A DNA stretch of 64,000 nucleotides from Liolophura sinensis. Taxonomy: Eukaryota; Mollusca; Polyplacophora; Chitonida; Chitonidae. Position numbers and translations under genes: made by a program. A model generated the notes under the pieces. That model did not search any database, was not told the DNA's origin, and saw only the letters and a program-made list of their open reading frames with translations. The stretch spans positions 25,021,400 to 25,085,399 of the forward strand of contig NC_088305.1 in NCBI RefSeq assembly GCF_032854445.1. Direction: 5' to 3'. Below, piece by piece: positions 32,658 to 45,300 of the stretch. Every line of letters begins with the position of its first letter. The stretch's first letter is position 1.

Positions 32658-32970
32658 AATATCGCTACTATCACTAATATCGCTATACTATCGCTATCAC
32701 CAATATCGCTATACTACCGCTATCACTAACATCGCTATACTATCACTACTATCGCTAATAGCGCTCCTTTCACTACTATCGCTATACTACCACCACTATC
32801 GCTACTATCACTACTATCGTTATACTATCGCTAATATCGCTACTATCACTAATATGGCTATACTATCGCTAGTATCGCTACTATCACTAATATGGCTACA
32901 CTATCGCTAGTATCGCTACTATCACTAATATCACTGATATCGCTATAATGTCGGTAATATCGTTACCACA
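32658..32970. repeat. 9-bp minisatellite (copy A, right of the LINE)
   Basis: Continuation of 31290-31872. Confidence 0.93.
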
Positions 32971-32974
32971 ATAT

Positions 32975-33765
32975 TCACCTTCGGTATTAGTCCTTTGGCC
33001 TGCAAAAGACGCAAATGGAACGTTAGTACATAACTGATTATAAATTTACTAAAGAGAAATGTGGTCTGACTAAAACAAAACCGGGCTTCATGCATGACAA
33101 TTGACATCCAGAGACATGCAGAGCTTTATTCGAATATTAATTACCCTCACTGGCAAAGTTGTATAAAGCGCCAATCTGGCGGCAGATGGCAGTTTGTCAA
33201 CCAATGATTTATCTCCAGTTGTTAGATCAGGTACAGTTCAATGGACTTAGTCCAGTTTCCTCCAACCATACACTCATCTGTCGTCTATGAGTGATATTAT
33301 TCTTCGACCGCTTAAAATTCTTCATCCAGTAAATAATTAATGAACTTCCATACTAATCGGAAACAAGACTAATTTAATTATTTGTCCCAACTTGTTCATT
33401 ATACTCTAGTGTATATAAAACCTTACTATGAGGCTACAAGGATCGAAACTGGCAAAGTCGAAAACGCGATAATTTTGAAAAAATATAAAATAAAATCTTC
33501 AAACTAAAACGCCTGATCATTCCTAGCACATTTATCCAGACCAATAAGTTCTATGAAGATGAAGGGAAAACTGTATAAAACAACATTAAACCATAACGTC
33601 TTACTCTAGCGCCACATGCGTAGAACTTTGCTACGTCTAAACCTGGATATTTTGCAGAAAATCATATATAATCTCAGAATTAAGAAAAAAATCATCAGGA
33701 AGATCTACTAAAATATGCAAACACAAAACATCTCTCTGCGACTTCATGGAACGAAATTACCTCAC
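32975..33765. other. Copy A, downstream flank of secreted-protein exon 2: no gene seen
   Basis: AT-rich sequence matching 45,815-46,626 of copy B. No exon-like stretch recognised. Confidence 0.4.
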
Positions 33766-34072
33766 CTTGACATAAAAAGCTTTTCCGCATACCAACGTGC
33801 ATGTACATCGACATCGACAGCGACAACACTTTCCTACTATTTCCCATTGCCTCGCCGTACTTAGATAAAGGGGATATATGAAAAAGGTTTTTCCTTGCAC
33901 ACAGCTTCTCACTTTTACTTCACTTTTTACTGTTTACAAAAGGAACCGTCAGTGAAAGAATACAGAGAGAGGTTCAATGCTTAGAAGATATCCCTGGAAC
34001 TTGGAGAGCAAATAGATGTAGGTTCACATACGACAGTCGTCAACACTTCTGCCTCACCCGTCTGACACTGAG
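33766..34072 (-). pseudogene. Secreted-protein exon 2, internally deleted (copy A)
   Basis: Splice sites match copy B, but about 55-60 bases inside the domain are missing (the region encoding DFNDQLFTTVNFSSSSN in B) and several one-base indels break the frame. It cannot encode the domain as written. Confidence 0.7.
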
Positions 34073-34679
34073 CTGTAACAAGGGCAATACAGATCGAGCG
34101 AGTGATTGACTAATTAGACCAGTTACCGTTGCCAAGTGCTATTCACTGGCATATGTTAGAAGCAGCCACAGTATCCATAATGAAAGCTGTTTGCGTACAG
34201 CGTTTCCTGGGTCCAAGTTGTTAGCGTTTTTACCATTCCAGTAGCCTGGTGCATTTAAGGAGTTCATGACAATCAAAACAAAAAAAGAAGACCCAAATGG
34301 TTAACATACTTGCAAGTTTGTTTCGAGCACATTTGCCCTGCTGTAGTTAAGGGGATGGGAGAAGGGCAATATGTCATTTCTGTGTAAGATAAAGGCTTAA
34401 ACCGTACAAACCATTCATTCAAAACTTAGAAGAAAAAATACCAAAAAATCACGAATGGTTTTGAATTTATGTTTCAGTACAGATCAGTTCGCGACATAAC
34501 AATGTATGTACTTGTTGTTCAGTAACACTGCGATGCTGGTATATTACAATACACAGTGCGCTTTGAAAAAAAAACCATGGAAAGATAGCTCTGCCACCAA
34601 AGTCACTTTCCAGTCAAATTTGTGAAACTATGAAGACAAAGTTACTGCAAGTTGCAGTATGACTGAGGCAAAAACTCAC

Positions 34680-34757
34680 CATGGCCGCCAGGGGGCGCAA
34701 CCAGGAGGCACAGAACTGCCAACAGAACGGACATGTCCTGGTGTCTTGGTTTCAACC
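34680..34757 (-). CDS. Secreted-protein exon 1, signal peptide (copy A)
   Basis: ATG at 34734-34732. The same signal peptide as copy B except that the last codon is CAT (His) instead of CAA, and the donor is catg|gtgagt. Exon structure as in B. Confidence 0.7.
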
Positions 34758-35028
34758 TGAAAATTCTAAGTAAAATTCGATTTGCTAAATTTTCACAATT
34801 AAGATGTAGATGAAAGTATTACCATTCCCATGAATCTGCCAGTCACCGAGAGCATTTTGCTTTAGCACCTTCTCGAAAGTTTACAGAGAATCTTAATCTT
34901 AAATCTTGGTAACTGATTCTGTCAGAGATTCAGCATATGAAGGCATCTATACTGATAAATTTGACAAGAGTAGATGTCAAGCCAGTAAAATTCTCCTGGA
35001 AATATGGAAGCGATAGCACAGGAATATT

Positions 35029-35228
35029 NNNNNNNNNNNNNNNNNNNNNNNNNNNNNNNNNNNNNNNNNNNNNNNNNNNNNNNNNNNNNNNNNNNNNNNN
35101 NNNNNNNNNNNNNNNNNNNNNNNNNNNNNNNNNNNNNNNNNNNNNNNNNNNNNNNNNNNNNNNNNNNNNNNNNNNNNNNNNNNNNNNNNNNNNNNNNNNN
35201 NNNNNNNNNNNNNNNNNNNNNNNNNNNN
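35029..35228. other. Assembly gap, exactly 200 N
   Basis: A run of exactly 200 N is a conventional scaffold join of unknown true size. Both sides begin or end the duplicated locus. Confidence 0.99.
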
Positions 35229-35371
35229 ACCCTTATATAGAGCCTCGAGTAATGAGGTCACGGCGTTGTTCACGCAAGGCGCCCCTTGCCGAGCAAAGGG
35301 CATCTTGTAGAAAATCGCTTTTCACAGCGCACTTACTAGTGAGCAGAGCAGTGTAACGTCTTTCACCTGTG

Positions 35372-35823
35372 TCAACTAGACTGATCTACGTACGAAACGT
35401 GGAGCCCAGCTTCGGTTATACAGACTTCGACGAGGACAATTTCATTAAAAAAAGAAAAAACAGCTCGAACCCTACCTTATTTTGCTATCCACCGATTCTC
35501 TTAGTCGAACGAACCTGAAACATGTCAAAGCCGACATCGGTAAACCAGCTTTCAACAGCAATCCAGCAGTTTAAACTTTGAATCGAGCAAACTAACGTCC
35601 ACCATCTTGGTAATTCAAACTCCCGGCAGAGCGACAAGCCGCGAAAACTTTATCCCAGAACTCAGAGAGTCCGTGGATAGCAAACTACATGAAATAAGGT
35701 AGGGTTCGAGGCTGTTGTTTTTAATAAAAATGTCCTCGTCGAAGTGAATGAAAATGTCCTCGTCGATGTGTATATAAGCGAAGCTATGCCCTACGTTTCG
35801 TACGTAGGTCCAGTCCTAGCTGA
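35372..35823. mobile_element. Fold-back/MITE-like element (copy B)
   Basis: Same element as 21626-22073, with a few single-base indels. Confidence 0.85.
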
Positions 35824-36019
35824 GCTACCTTCACCGACATAAAGAAAAGATATATTCCACATTTAATTATTTAGTGCATCTTCTACGAAAGAAGAATTCA
35901 GTCAGATGACGAGATGTACATAGGCGGCTTATACAGTGTTTAATGTTTACAGAAAAAGACGCATGGGTCTTCTGGCCATTTAAATATTGTTGTCAGAGCT
36001 TGCACTAGCTGAAGATATG

Positions 36020-36170
36020 TCCTCCTAAACAATGCCCGGTGTCCTTCCAAACAATGCCCGGTGTCCCTCCCAACAATGCCCGGTGTCCTCTCAAACAATG
36101 CCCGGTGTCCTCCCAAACAATGCCCGGGTCCTCCCAACATGCCCGGTGTCCTCCCAAACGAATGCCAGGA
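36020..36170. repeat. 22-23-bp 'aacaatgcccggtgtcctcc' repeat, about seven copies (copy B)
   Basis: Tandem units of 'aacaatgcccggtgtcctcc' with small indels. An expansion relative to copy A, or a contraction in A. Confidence 0.9.
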
Positions 36171-36610
36171 TGCATGATGGAGAACCTGAAACCTCTTGAT
36201 CCCAGTGATTGGTTTTGTTTGGTGTTTAAAGCCTTACTAAAATAAATGTCACTTCCTACTACGGCTGTCGATTACGGGACTAAGTCCCGAGAATGCCGTT
36301 ACAGTTAGCCTATCATGGTTCTTGCATGACAAACTAACTAACTGAAATTTTAAATTTAAATGCAATTGTTTATCACATGCAGTTATATCAAACTGTATAG
36401 TATGAATATAATTTATTCATATGTATATTTTGCAGCATGTATCGTACTTTTCTTCCTCTTCGAAACTGTGGTAACACCAGTACATATAAAATATTATCAT
36501 CAATCGAAATATTAGCTAATAAAAGAGAAAAAAAGACATAAAAACAAGCTTTCCATGAAAATGTTTGTTCTCTTCCTCTTTTAAAAGAAAAATTTGATAA
36601 AACTGCCCTA

Positions 36611-36823
36611 GGGGCCTCCGTAGCCGAGGTGGTTAGCGTTCCAATGCGGCGAAATGATCCAACAATCTCTCACCAATGCAGTCGCTGTGAGTTCAAGTCC
36701 AACTCATACTGCCTTCCCTTCCGTGGGATGGTTTCTCACCACTATTAAGCTTGCCGCCGTCGTATAGGTGGAACATTCTAGATTACGGCCTAAAACACCA
36801 ATCAAACACATAAATAAATAAAC
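36611..36823 (+). mobile_element. SINE, plus strand, internal deletion (copy B)
   Basis: Same insertion as 22747-22962, with small differences such as a missing 'gatggtcat' and base changes. Confidence 0.9.
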
Positions 36824-36996
36824 CGTCTTACAATATGCTTAAATGGTATGTTACCGAATTTCAAAATTTACTACCGTTTTTACTACTGCATCATTACCGT
36901 GACTCGTCAGAACAAAAGGTCGAAATGGAACCTCTTCGAAATCTCTACAGATTTGCCATTTATATGTGCACAAGCTCATCTACACTCACTTAAATT

Positions 36997-37036
36997 CTTG
37001 AGTACGGCGTAAAACACCAATCAAATAAATAAATAA
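36997..37036 (+). mobile_element. SINE 3' tail fragment (copy B)
   Basis: Counterpart of 23142-23181. Confidence 0.8.
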
Positions 37037-37356
37037 ACATTCACTTTAAACATCATTCGTGTGATATCTGAACTTAAGAACTTAAAGAACCCTATCAACT
37101 TCGTGTGATATCTGAACTTAAGAGCTTAAAGAACCTTATCAACACCCTAATATAACCTTAAGTCTTATGTGTGTCTATGAAACATGTGTCCAAAACATTC
37201 TTCACCAAAGTATGCAAGTGAAATTTGAGGTCGGAGGCATGTCCCTAAGTTCACGCCGAACTATGTAAAACTGTGACTGATCGGGGCAAAACGTCGTTGT
37301 TTCGCGCCATTATCTGTGCTATAAATCCTCTGCACTCATTTCTGCATGGCCCCTGA

Positions 37357-37586
37357 GTTACCTGACCCATAATGCGTTGTTACCTGACCCATAATACTGT
37401 TGTACCTGACCCATAATGCGTTGTTACCTGATCCATAATAAGTCATGTTTACCTGACCATAATGCTTTGTTACCTGACCCATAATACGTCGTTTTACCTA
37501 ACCCATAATCCGTTGTGTTACCTGACCCATAATACGTTGTGTTACCTGACCCATAATACGTCGTGTTACCTGACTCATATACGTTA
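37357..37586. repeat. 24-bp minisatellite, about 9-10 copies (copy B)
   Basis: Same unit as 23493-24160, much shorter and with more indels. Confidence 0.95.
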
Positions 37587-38904
37587 CATATTCTTACGTA
37601 GCTTGAAGCCATTCAAAGTGCAGCGAATGTCATTTGTGGCCTTCCTTAGTAATATAATTTCTATTTCATTTTAACACATTTTGTTTTCCGTGGCGTTCCT
37701 GTTAGTAGCCCAGACATATGTAGGTAAGACTGTCAGCTTACACTTACTAGCAATAAACATTTATAGTAAACATTTCAGGTGACTGATGTCGTTTTCTGCT
37801 TGCCAAAGGAATGACTTTTGCGTGGTATGTGGGATATCTCATAACAAGAATTACAACTTGTGGCCACCACATGACTCATCAAAGCGAGGAAAGTACCATT
37901 TGTGGCCCGATCGGCCACATTTGGCGGCTACGTTTCAAATGGCACCTTTCTCTGGCTTATCTGTCATGATTCTGTAGTTTGAGATGAAACATAAATATAG
38001 TGACTCATATCTTCTATCTAGTTGAAGAGTATATCAAAAGATAGAGGTTTTTTCGTTTGCGATGTTTGATCGGAATACACGTTAAGAAGGGACAAAGCTA
38101 TTTTCCAAAAATATCTCCACTGGCGTCCTTGAAAAGCAAAATTTTTCGTATAAAGCATTATGTATTTTTGTGAACGTGTTTTTCTCTTTTCGATAGAAAA
38201 CTCAAATGATTTAGTTTGTGTGTTTCTATTGTTGTATAAAGAAAATGTCATGTTCTACTGTAATACATAAACGGTATTCCACGGATCTCTCAAGCATTAC
38301 TGTTATACTGGCCAGTCCGTAACAAAACGTCGCGATTTGTGCGTGGTTCACTGCGGGATACTCATTCACGCATTGGATAGTTGTATTTCACAGTAGGTCT
38401 CAATTGCCGTCAGATAAACCCGGGTTCCGGTTTGCAGTTGTACGGAACGTTAGGACCATCCATCCAAAACCTAGTCAATATCGTTTTCGAGGATTAATTA
38501 TTTGTTTCCGATGCTACATGACAAACGTTATTAATGTCACAAGAGATTCTTATGTCATTTATCAAAACGGTCTTTATGTGGCCATATTTATTGTGACGTC
38601 TCCGTGAATTATTATGTGGAGGACAGCAGACATGACGCAGATATGACATCCTATTCCGCAGTACATCCGTGTCATAACGACCACGGAAACATACAAGCAC
38701 AGTCAGGTAACTTTGATCAATCAATCAATCATGCATACGTGATTTTATGTATCAATCAATTTCCGGTCCAAACAACGGCCGTTAAATGCAACCTACAATA
38801 TAAACAAATATATGTTTTACTTGAAATAGATTGTCAATAAATAAAAGCTCCTTTGCTGACATCCTGTCTATATTTTACAAATGTAGTAATTACTGTCAGA
38901 CAGC

Positions 38905-41835
38905 AGTGATCAGCTTACTGCTGATATAGAGTGATAATTACTGCTGATATAGAGTGATAATTACTGCTGACAGGCTGACAATTACTGCGGATGGGTTGAC
39001 AATTTTTTGCGGATGGGTTGAGAATTACTGGTGATGGAGAATGACAATTACTGCTGGTAGGCGAACAGTTATTGCTGATAACGTGACAATTACTGCTGAC
39101 AGAGTAATAATTACTGCTGGTAGGCGGACAGTTATTGCTGATAGGGTGACAGTTACCGGCAATAGGGTGGCATTTACTTATGTAACTGATTCGTGTATTT
39201 AACCGTACTGAAGAATATTTCACTTATGCAACAGAGGACAGCATGGTGGTGGCAGGGAACCGGGCAGAATCCGAGAGAAACCCACGTTTCACTCATACGA
39301 GGAAGATCAGCAGACCTTCCCACCTACGGCCTGAGAGGAAATCTGCATGAAATCAGCAAATTCACAGCGAGGTGACTTTTACTGCTGATAGAGTGACAAT
39401 GAATGCTGATACAGTGACAATTACTGGTGATAGGGTGACAATTACTGCTGACAGGGTGACAGTTACAGCTGATAGGTGACAATTACTGGTGATAGGGTGA
39501 TAATTACTGGTGATAGGGTGACAGTTACTGGTGATAGGTTTACAATTACTGGTGATATGGTGACAGGTACAGGTGATAAGGTGACAATTATCGATAATAC
39601 GGTGATAATTACTGGTGACAGAGTGACAATTACTGCTGACTGGGTGACCGTTACAGGTGATAGGGTGGCAGTTAGGGTGATAGGTGATAATTATTGATGA
39701 TAGGGTGACAATTACTGCTGACAGGGTGACAGTTATAGCTGATAGTTGACAATTATTGGTGATAGGGTGACAATTATCGGTAATAGGGTAACAATTACTG
39801 CTAACAGGGTGACGGTTACAGGTGACAGGGTGGCAGTTAGGGTGATAGGTGGCAATTGTTGGTGAAAGGGTGACAGTTACTAGTAATACGGCGATAATTA
39901 TTGGTGATAGTGTGACAGTCACTGGTGATAGGTTGACAATTACTGGTGATAGGATGACAGATACTGGTGATAGGGTGACAATTACAGGTAAAAGGGTGAC
40001 ATGTACTGGTGGTAGAGTGAAAATTACTGCTGACAGGGTGACAGTTACAGGTGATAAGGTGACAATTATTGGTGATAGGGTGACAATTACTGCTGACAGG
40101 GTGACAGTTACAAGTGATAGGTGACAATTACTGGTGATAGGATGACAGATACTGGTGATAGGGTGACAGTTACTGGTAATAAGGTGACATGTATTGGTGA
40201 TAGAGTGACATTGTGGCAGTTACAGATGATAGGGTAGCAGTTAGGGTGATAGGTGACAATTATTGGTGATAGGGTGACAGGTACAGGCGATAGGGTGACA
40301 ATTATTGTTAACAGGGTGACAGTTACTGGTGATAGGGTGGCAGGTACAGGTGAGAGGGTGACAATTACTGGTAATAGCGGGAAAGCTACAGGTAATAGGG
40401 TGACAGTTACTGGTGATAGGTTGACAATTACTGGTGATATGGTGACAATTATCGGTAATCGGGTGGCAGTTACTGGTAATACGGTGATAATTACTGGTGA
40501 TAGAGTGACAATTACTGTTGACAAGGTGACAGTTACAGCTGATAGGGTGGCATTTAGGGTGATAGGTGATAATTATTGGTGATAGGGTGACAATTACTGC
40601 TGACAGGGTGACAGTTACAGGTAATAGGTGACAATTACTGGTGATAGCATGACAGATACTGGTAATACGTTGATAATTACTGGTGATAGGGTGACAGTTA
40701 CTGGTGATAGGTTGACAATTACTGGTGATAGGATGACAGATACTAGAGATAGGATGGCAGTTACTGGTAATAGGGTGACATGTACTGATGGTAGAGTGAT
40801 AATTACTGCTGACTGGGTGATAGTTACAGGTAATAGGGTGGCAGTTAGGGTGATAGGAGACAATTATTGATGATAGGGTGACAGTTACTGGTGATAGGAT
40901 GACCGTTACAGGTGATAGGGTTGCAGTTAGGGTGATAGGTGACAATTATTGGTGATAGGTTGACAATTACTCCAGACAGGGTGACAGTTACAAGTGATAG
41001 GTGACAATTATTGGTGGTAGGATGACGGATATTGGTAATATGGTGATAATTACTGGTGTTAGGGTGACAGTTACTGGTAAGAGGGTGACAATTACTGGTG
41101 ATAGGATAATATGTACAGGTGAAAGAGTGACAGTTACTGGTAATAAGGTGACAGGTGTAGGTGATAGGGTAACAGTTACCGATAATAGGTAACTGGTGAT
41201 AGGGGGATAGTTACTGCTGATATAGAATGACAATTACTCCTGACTGGTGAAAATTACTGCTGATAAAGTTAAAGTTACTGCTGATAGAGTAATAATTACT
41301 AGCCATATAGTGACAGTTACTGGTCATAGGGTGATAGTTATGGCTGATAGGGTGATAGTTACCCGTGATAGGGTGATAATTACTGGGGATAGGTTGAAAA
41401 GTACAGGTGATAGGGTGACAATTACTGCTGATATGGTGATAGTTACTGCTGATGAGGTGACAATTACTGCTGATAGAGTGATAGTTACTGGTCATGAGGT
41501 GATAGTTATGGCTGATAGGGTGATAGTTCTCGTGATAGGGTGATAATTACTGGTGATAGGTTGACAGGTACAGGTAATAAGGTGATAATTACTGCTGATA
41601 TGGTGATAGTTACTGGTGATGAGGTGACAATTACTGGTGAAAGAGTGACAGTTACTGATGATAGGGTGATAATTTCTGGCCATAGGGTTCCTGGTTATAA
41701 CGTGGTAGTTACTGCTGATAGGGTGACAGTTACTGGTGAAAGGGTCACAGTTACTGACGATAGGGTCATAATTACTTTTGATAGGGTGACCATTACTGTT
41801 GATAGGGTGACCATTTCCTATGGCAGGATGACAAT
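38905..41835. repeat. 21-bp minisatellite, about 2.9 kb (copy B)
   Basis: Same array. Beyond about 41,690 it continues into units that, in copy A, lie inverted at 31,090-31,275. Confidence 0.95.
39200..39371 (-). mobile_element. Degraded SINE inside the 21-bp minisatellite (copy B)
   Basis: Counterpart of 25777-25941. Confidence 0.75.
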
Positions 41836-42238
41836 TGCTGCTAATATATATGGAGAAAACCGGAGTGTTCGGAGGAAGCCACAGCCTTCTGTCGGGAACC
41901 TCATCGAAAAGAGCTGATGACTAAAGCCTCGACTAAACCACCACGAGCTGGGTTCGAACCTGGCACCTCGTTGGTTGGTCCAAATATGCATTATATGTAC
42001 TCATTTACCGATAGGTCATACTAATGACCCAGTGTTAAGAGAAATTAATTTTACAAACACCAGTTTGTAAACCTTGGAAAATGGCAATCCACAAAGATTA
42101 TGATTAATAAAACATTATTCATTAAAACAATAAATTTAATGTGCTTTGTTATTGAGAACAAAATGTCAGGTGAGCACTACACGAATATCATTTCCGGTCG
42201 CTAATAATGGATAACAAGCCTGGGTTGTTGCTTATTAA

Positions 42239-42315
42239 TTAGTACGAATTGCCTCCATCGCTGCTGTCGCTATCATCGCAGCCACACCCATCACCATTGT
42301 CGCCCTCCCCAGGGT
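42239..42315 (-). CDS. Secreted-protein exon 4, acidic tail (copy B)
   Basis: Acceptor tcatccttttcag|accc; phase 1 gives DPGEGDNGDGCGCDDSDSSD and then GGNSY and a stop. A simple acidic tail. An alternative frame without stops exists, but the phase favours this one. Confidence 0.5.
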
Positions 42316-45300
42316 CTGAAAAGGATGAAAAATCGAGCATCGATAAAGAACGGCCCATAACTTTGAACTTAGGAGAGAGAAAAGGGAAATAAATAAATCG
42401 AAATCGGACTTCATGAGGACTTTTTTCATCCACTCATTTCAACATCAATCACTCTCACTGGCCAAGTTTTCTAGAGCGTCGAACTTGTGGCAAATGACAA
42501 TTTGTTGAAGAACAAGTTAGGTCATTTCTACACAGTTATTAGATCAAGGCTTTGTCCAGTGTTCTACATCCATGCACACTACTGCCGTATAAAAGACATA
42601 TTTCTGAATGCGCTGCAAACCCCTCAATGAAACAAGTATAATGAATGGCAACTTGAATACTGTCTCAAAACAAGGCGGGGGCCTCCGTGGCTCAGTTGGT
42701 TAGCGCGCTAGCGCAGCGTAATGACCCAGAAGCCTCTCACCATTGCGGTCGCTGTGAGCTCAAGTCCAGCTCATGGTGGCTTCCTCTCCGCCCGTAAGTG
42801 GGAAGGTCTGCCAGCAACCTGCGGATGGTCGTGGGTTTCCCCCGGGCACTGCCCGCTTTCCTCCCACCATAATGCTGGCCGCAGTCGTGTAAGTGAAATA
42901 TTCTTGAGTACGGCGTAAAGCACCAATCAAATAAATCAATCAATCAATCAAAACCAGGCGAATTAAACAATGGTTTGTCCAATTTGTTCATTATAGTTGA
43001 AGATTGTTGTTCATTATGGCTGGTAGATTCCGCTAGCTTCGTCAAGATGACAATCCTACTATATGTCAGGACTGTCGATATCGATAATCATGGCCTGTAT
43101 ACATTTAAAGCACAAGTGCTAAAATAGTTTTACACCACTGCAATATTGATCGCGTAGCCCTCGGTAGGCCACTTGGTTATCGATCGTTCTTCTTTTCCTG
43201 ATCTAGTCAGACTCTGACTAATGATGGTACAGGTAATGCTGCTACGACTGTGGCTTTAAGTCAGAAGGTTTATCACGTGTCTGAAGTGAAGCGGTGGTCT
43301 ACTGCCTTTTCTTTCACCAGTAACACTGAAAGAATCATTTTTGAGTATGACGTTAAACACAACTCGAATAAGGAACAAAATAAAATCGCTCTGCATGGAC
43401 AAAAAGACATACACCTGCCAGGTGAAAGATACAGATGAGGTGTGAAACTTACCTGAAACACAGCTTGTCACTTCAATCTTGCAAGTGGTGCCAAAACCAA
43501 AGGCTTTTACATCCGTGGCGGATGAAAATTTATAGGCACAGTCATTGGGGCGTAAAGACCTAAAACTTCTAATAGTCTCGGAAGAGCAGAGTTTTCATCT
43601 CCAAGGCAAGGTCCGCTCAAAAAGAATCCAGTCATATCAGTCATGAGTCATGTAGCATTCGTCTTCATTTCCACCTCACCGGCCTGGCACAGAGCTGTAG
43701 GCAAAGATTATTTGAACTGACTGATCGACTGATTCCGCCAGTTATCGGTACCAATTTCATCCACTGACCTAAAAACTATTATATACACCTCAACACGATA
43801 CATAATAATGATAAGCAGACAACTTTACGCAACTCTTGGTCGATGCTTAAACAACAAAATTTGATAAAAAAATTAACAAGGAATCCTGGGTATCGACTGA
43901 CTGAATAAAATATTGCTTTTGTCGTTACTATTTGTATTATTACCACTGTGGTTACTACCATTCCACTATCGCTATCACTTTTATCGCTAATGTTTTTTCT
44001 ATCATTACTATTGCTATTTTCGCTGTCACCACTATCATTACCATTACTGCTATCGCTAATATCGCTAATATCGCTAATATAGCTACTGTCGCTGCTTTCA
44101 CTACTATCGCTACATGTACCATCTAACTAATAGTAGTATCTATGGCTACTACTGTTAACATCAGTATTTATCTACTATCACTACTATTGCCACCATCGCT
44201 ACTATCGTTAGTATCACTAATATCGCTACACTATCGCTAATATCGCTATACAATCGCTAATATCGCTACTATCACTAATATCGTTATACTACAGTGTATC
44301 ACCACTATCGCTACTATCACTAATATCGCTATACTACAGTGTATCACTACTATCGTTAGTATCACTAATATCGCTATACAATACCTAATATTGCCACTAT
44401 CATTAATATCGCCATACTACAGTATATCACTACTATCGCTACTATCCCTAATATCGCTATACTACAGTGTATCACCACTATCGCTCATATCACTAATAAC
44501 GCTACACTATCGCTAATATCGCTATACAATCGCTAATATCGACACTATATCTAATATCGCTATACTACAGTGTATCACCACTATCGCTACTATCACTAAT
44601 ATCGCTACTATCACTAATATCGCTATATTACAGTGTATCACCACTATCGCTACTATCACTGATATCGCTATACTACAGTGTATCACTACTATCGTTACTA
44701 TCACTAATATCGCTACACTATCGCTAATATCGCTATACAATCGCTAACATCGCTACTTTCACAAATATCGCTTTACTACAGTGTATCATCACCATCGCTA
44801 CTATCACTAACATCGGTACTATTACTAATATCGCTATACGACAGTGTATCACCACTATCGCTCCTATCACTAATATCGCTATACTATCGCTAATATCGCT
44901 ATACCATAGCAAATATCGACACTATCACTAATATCGCTATACTACAGTGTATCACCACTATCGCTAATATCACTAATATCGCTACTATCATTAATATCGC
45001 TATACTGCAGTGTATCACCACTATCGCTAATATCACTGATATCGCTATACTACAGTGTATCACTACCATCGTTACTATCACTAATATCGCTACACTATCG
45101 CTAATATCACTATACAATCGCTAACATCGTTACTTTCACTAATATCGCTATACTACAGTGTATCGTCACCATCGCTACTATCACTAACATCGCTACTATT
45201 GCTAATATCGCTATACTACAGTGTATCGCTACTATCGTTAGTATCACTAATATCGCTACACTCACGCTAATATCGCTATACAATCGCTAATATCGCTACT

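Larger units (their letters stand above)
21481..35028. repeat. Duplicated locus, copy A (ends at the N gap)
   Basis: Matches 35229-47932 from first to last base. The order is: fold-back element, SINE, 24-bp and 21-bp minisatellites, an inverted 2.8-kb block, a 9-bp minisatellite, and the signal-peptide gene. Differences are many single-base indels, minisatellite copy numbers, two LINE insertions (A only) and a deletion in exon 2 (A only). The match starts at 21481 and stops exactly at the gap. Confidence 0.95.

Noticed and set aside
34937-35356. ORFs spanning the N run
   Set aside because: They are created by reading through undetermined bases.
42677-42760. tRNA genes at SINE heads
   Set aside because: The A- and B-box-like sequences belong to SINE copies and no complete cloverleaf is present.
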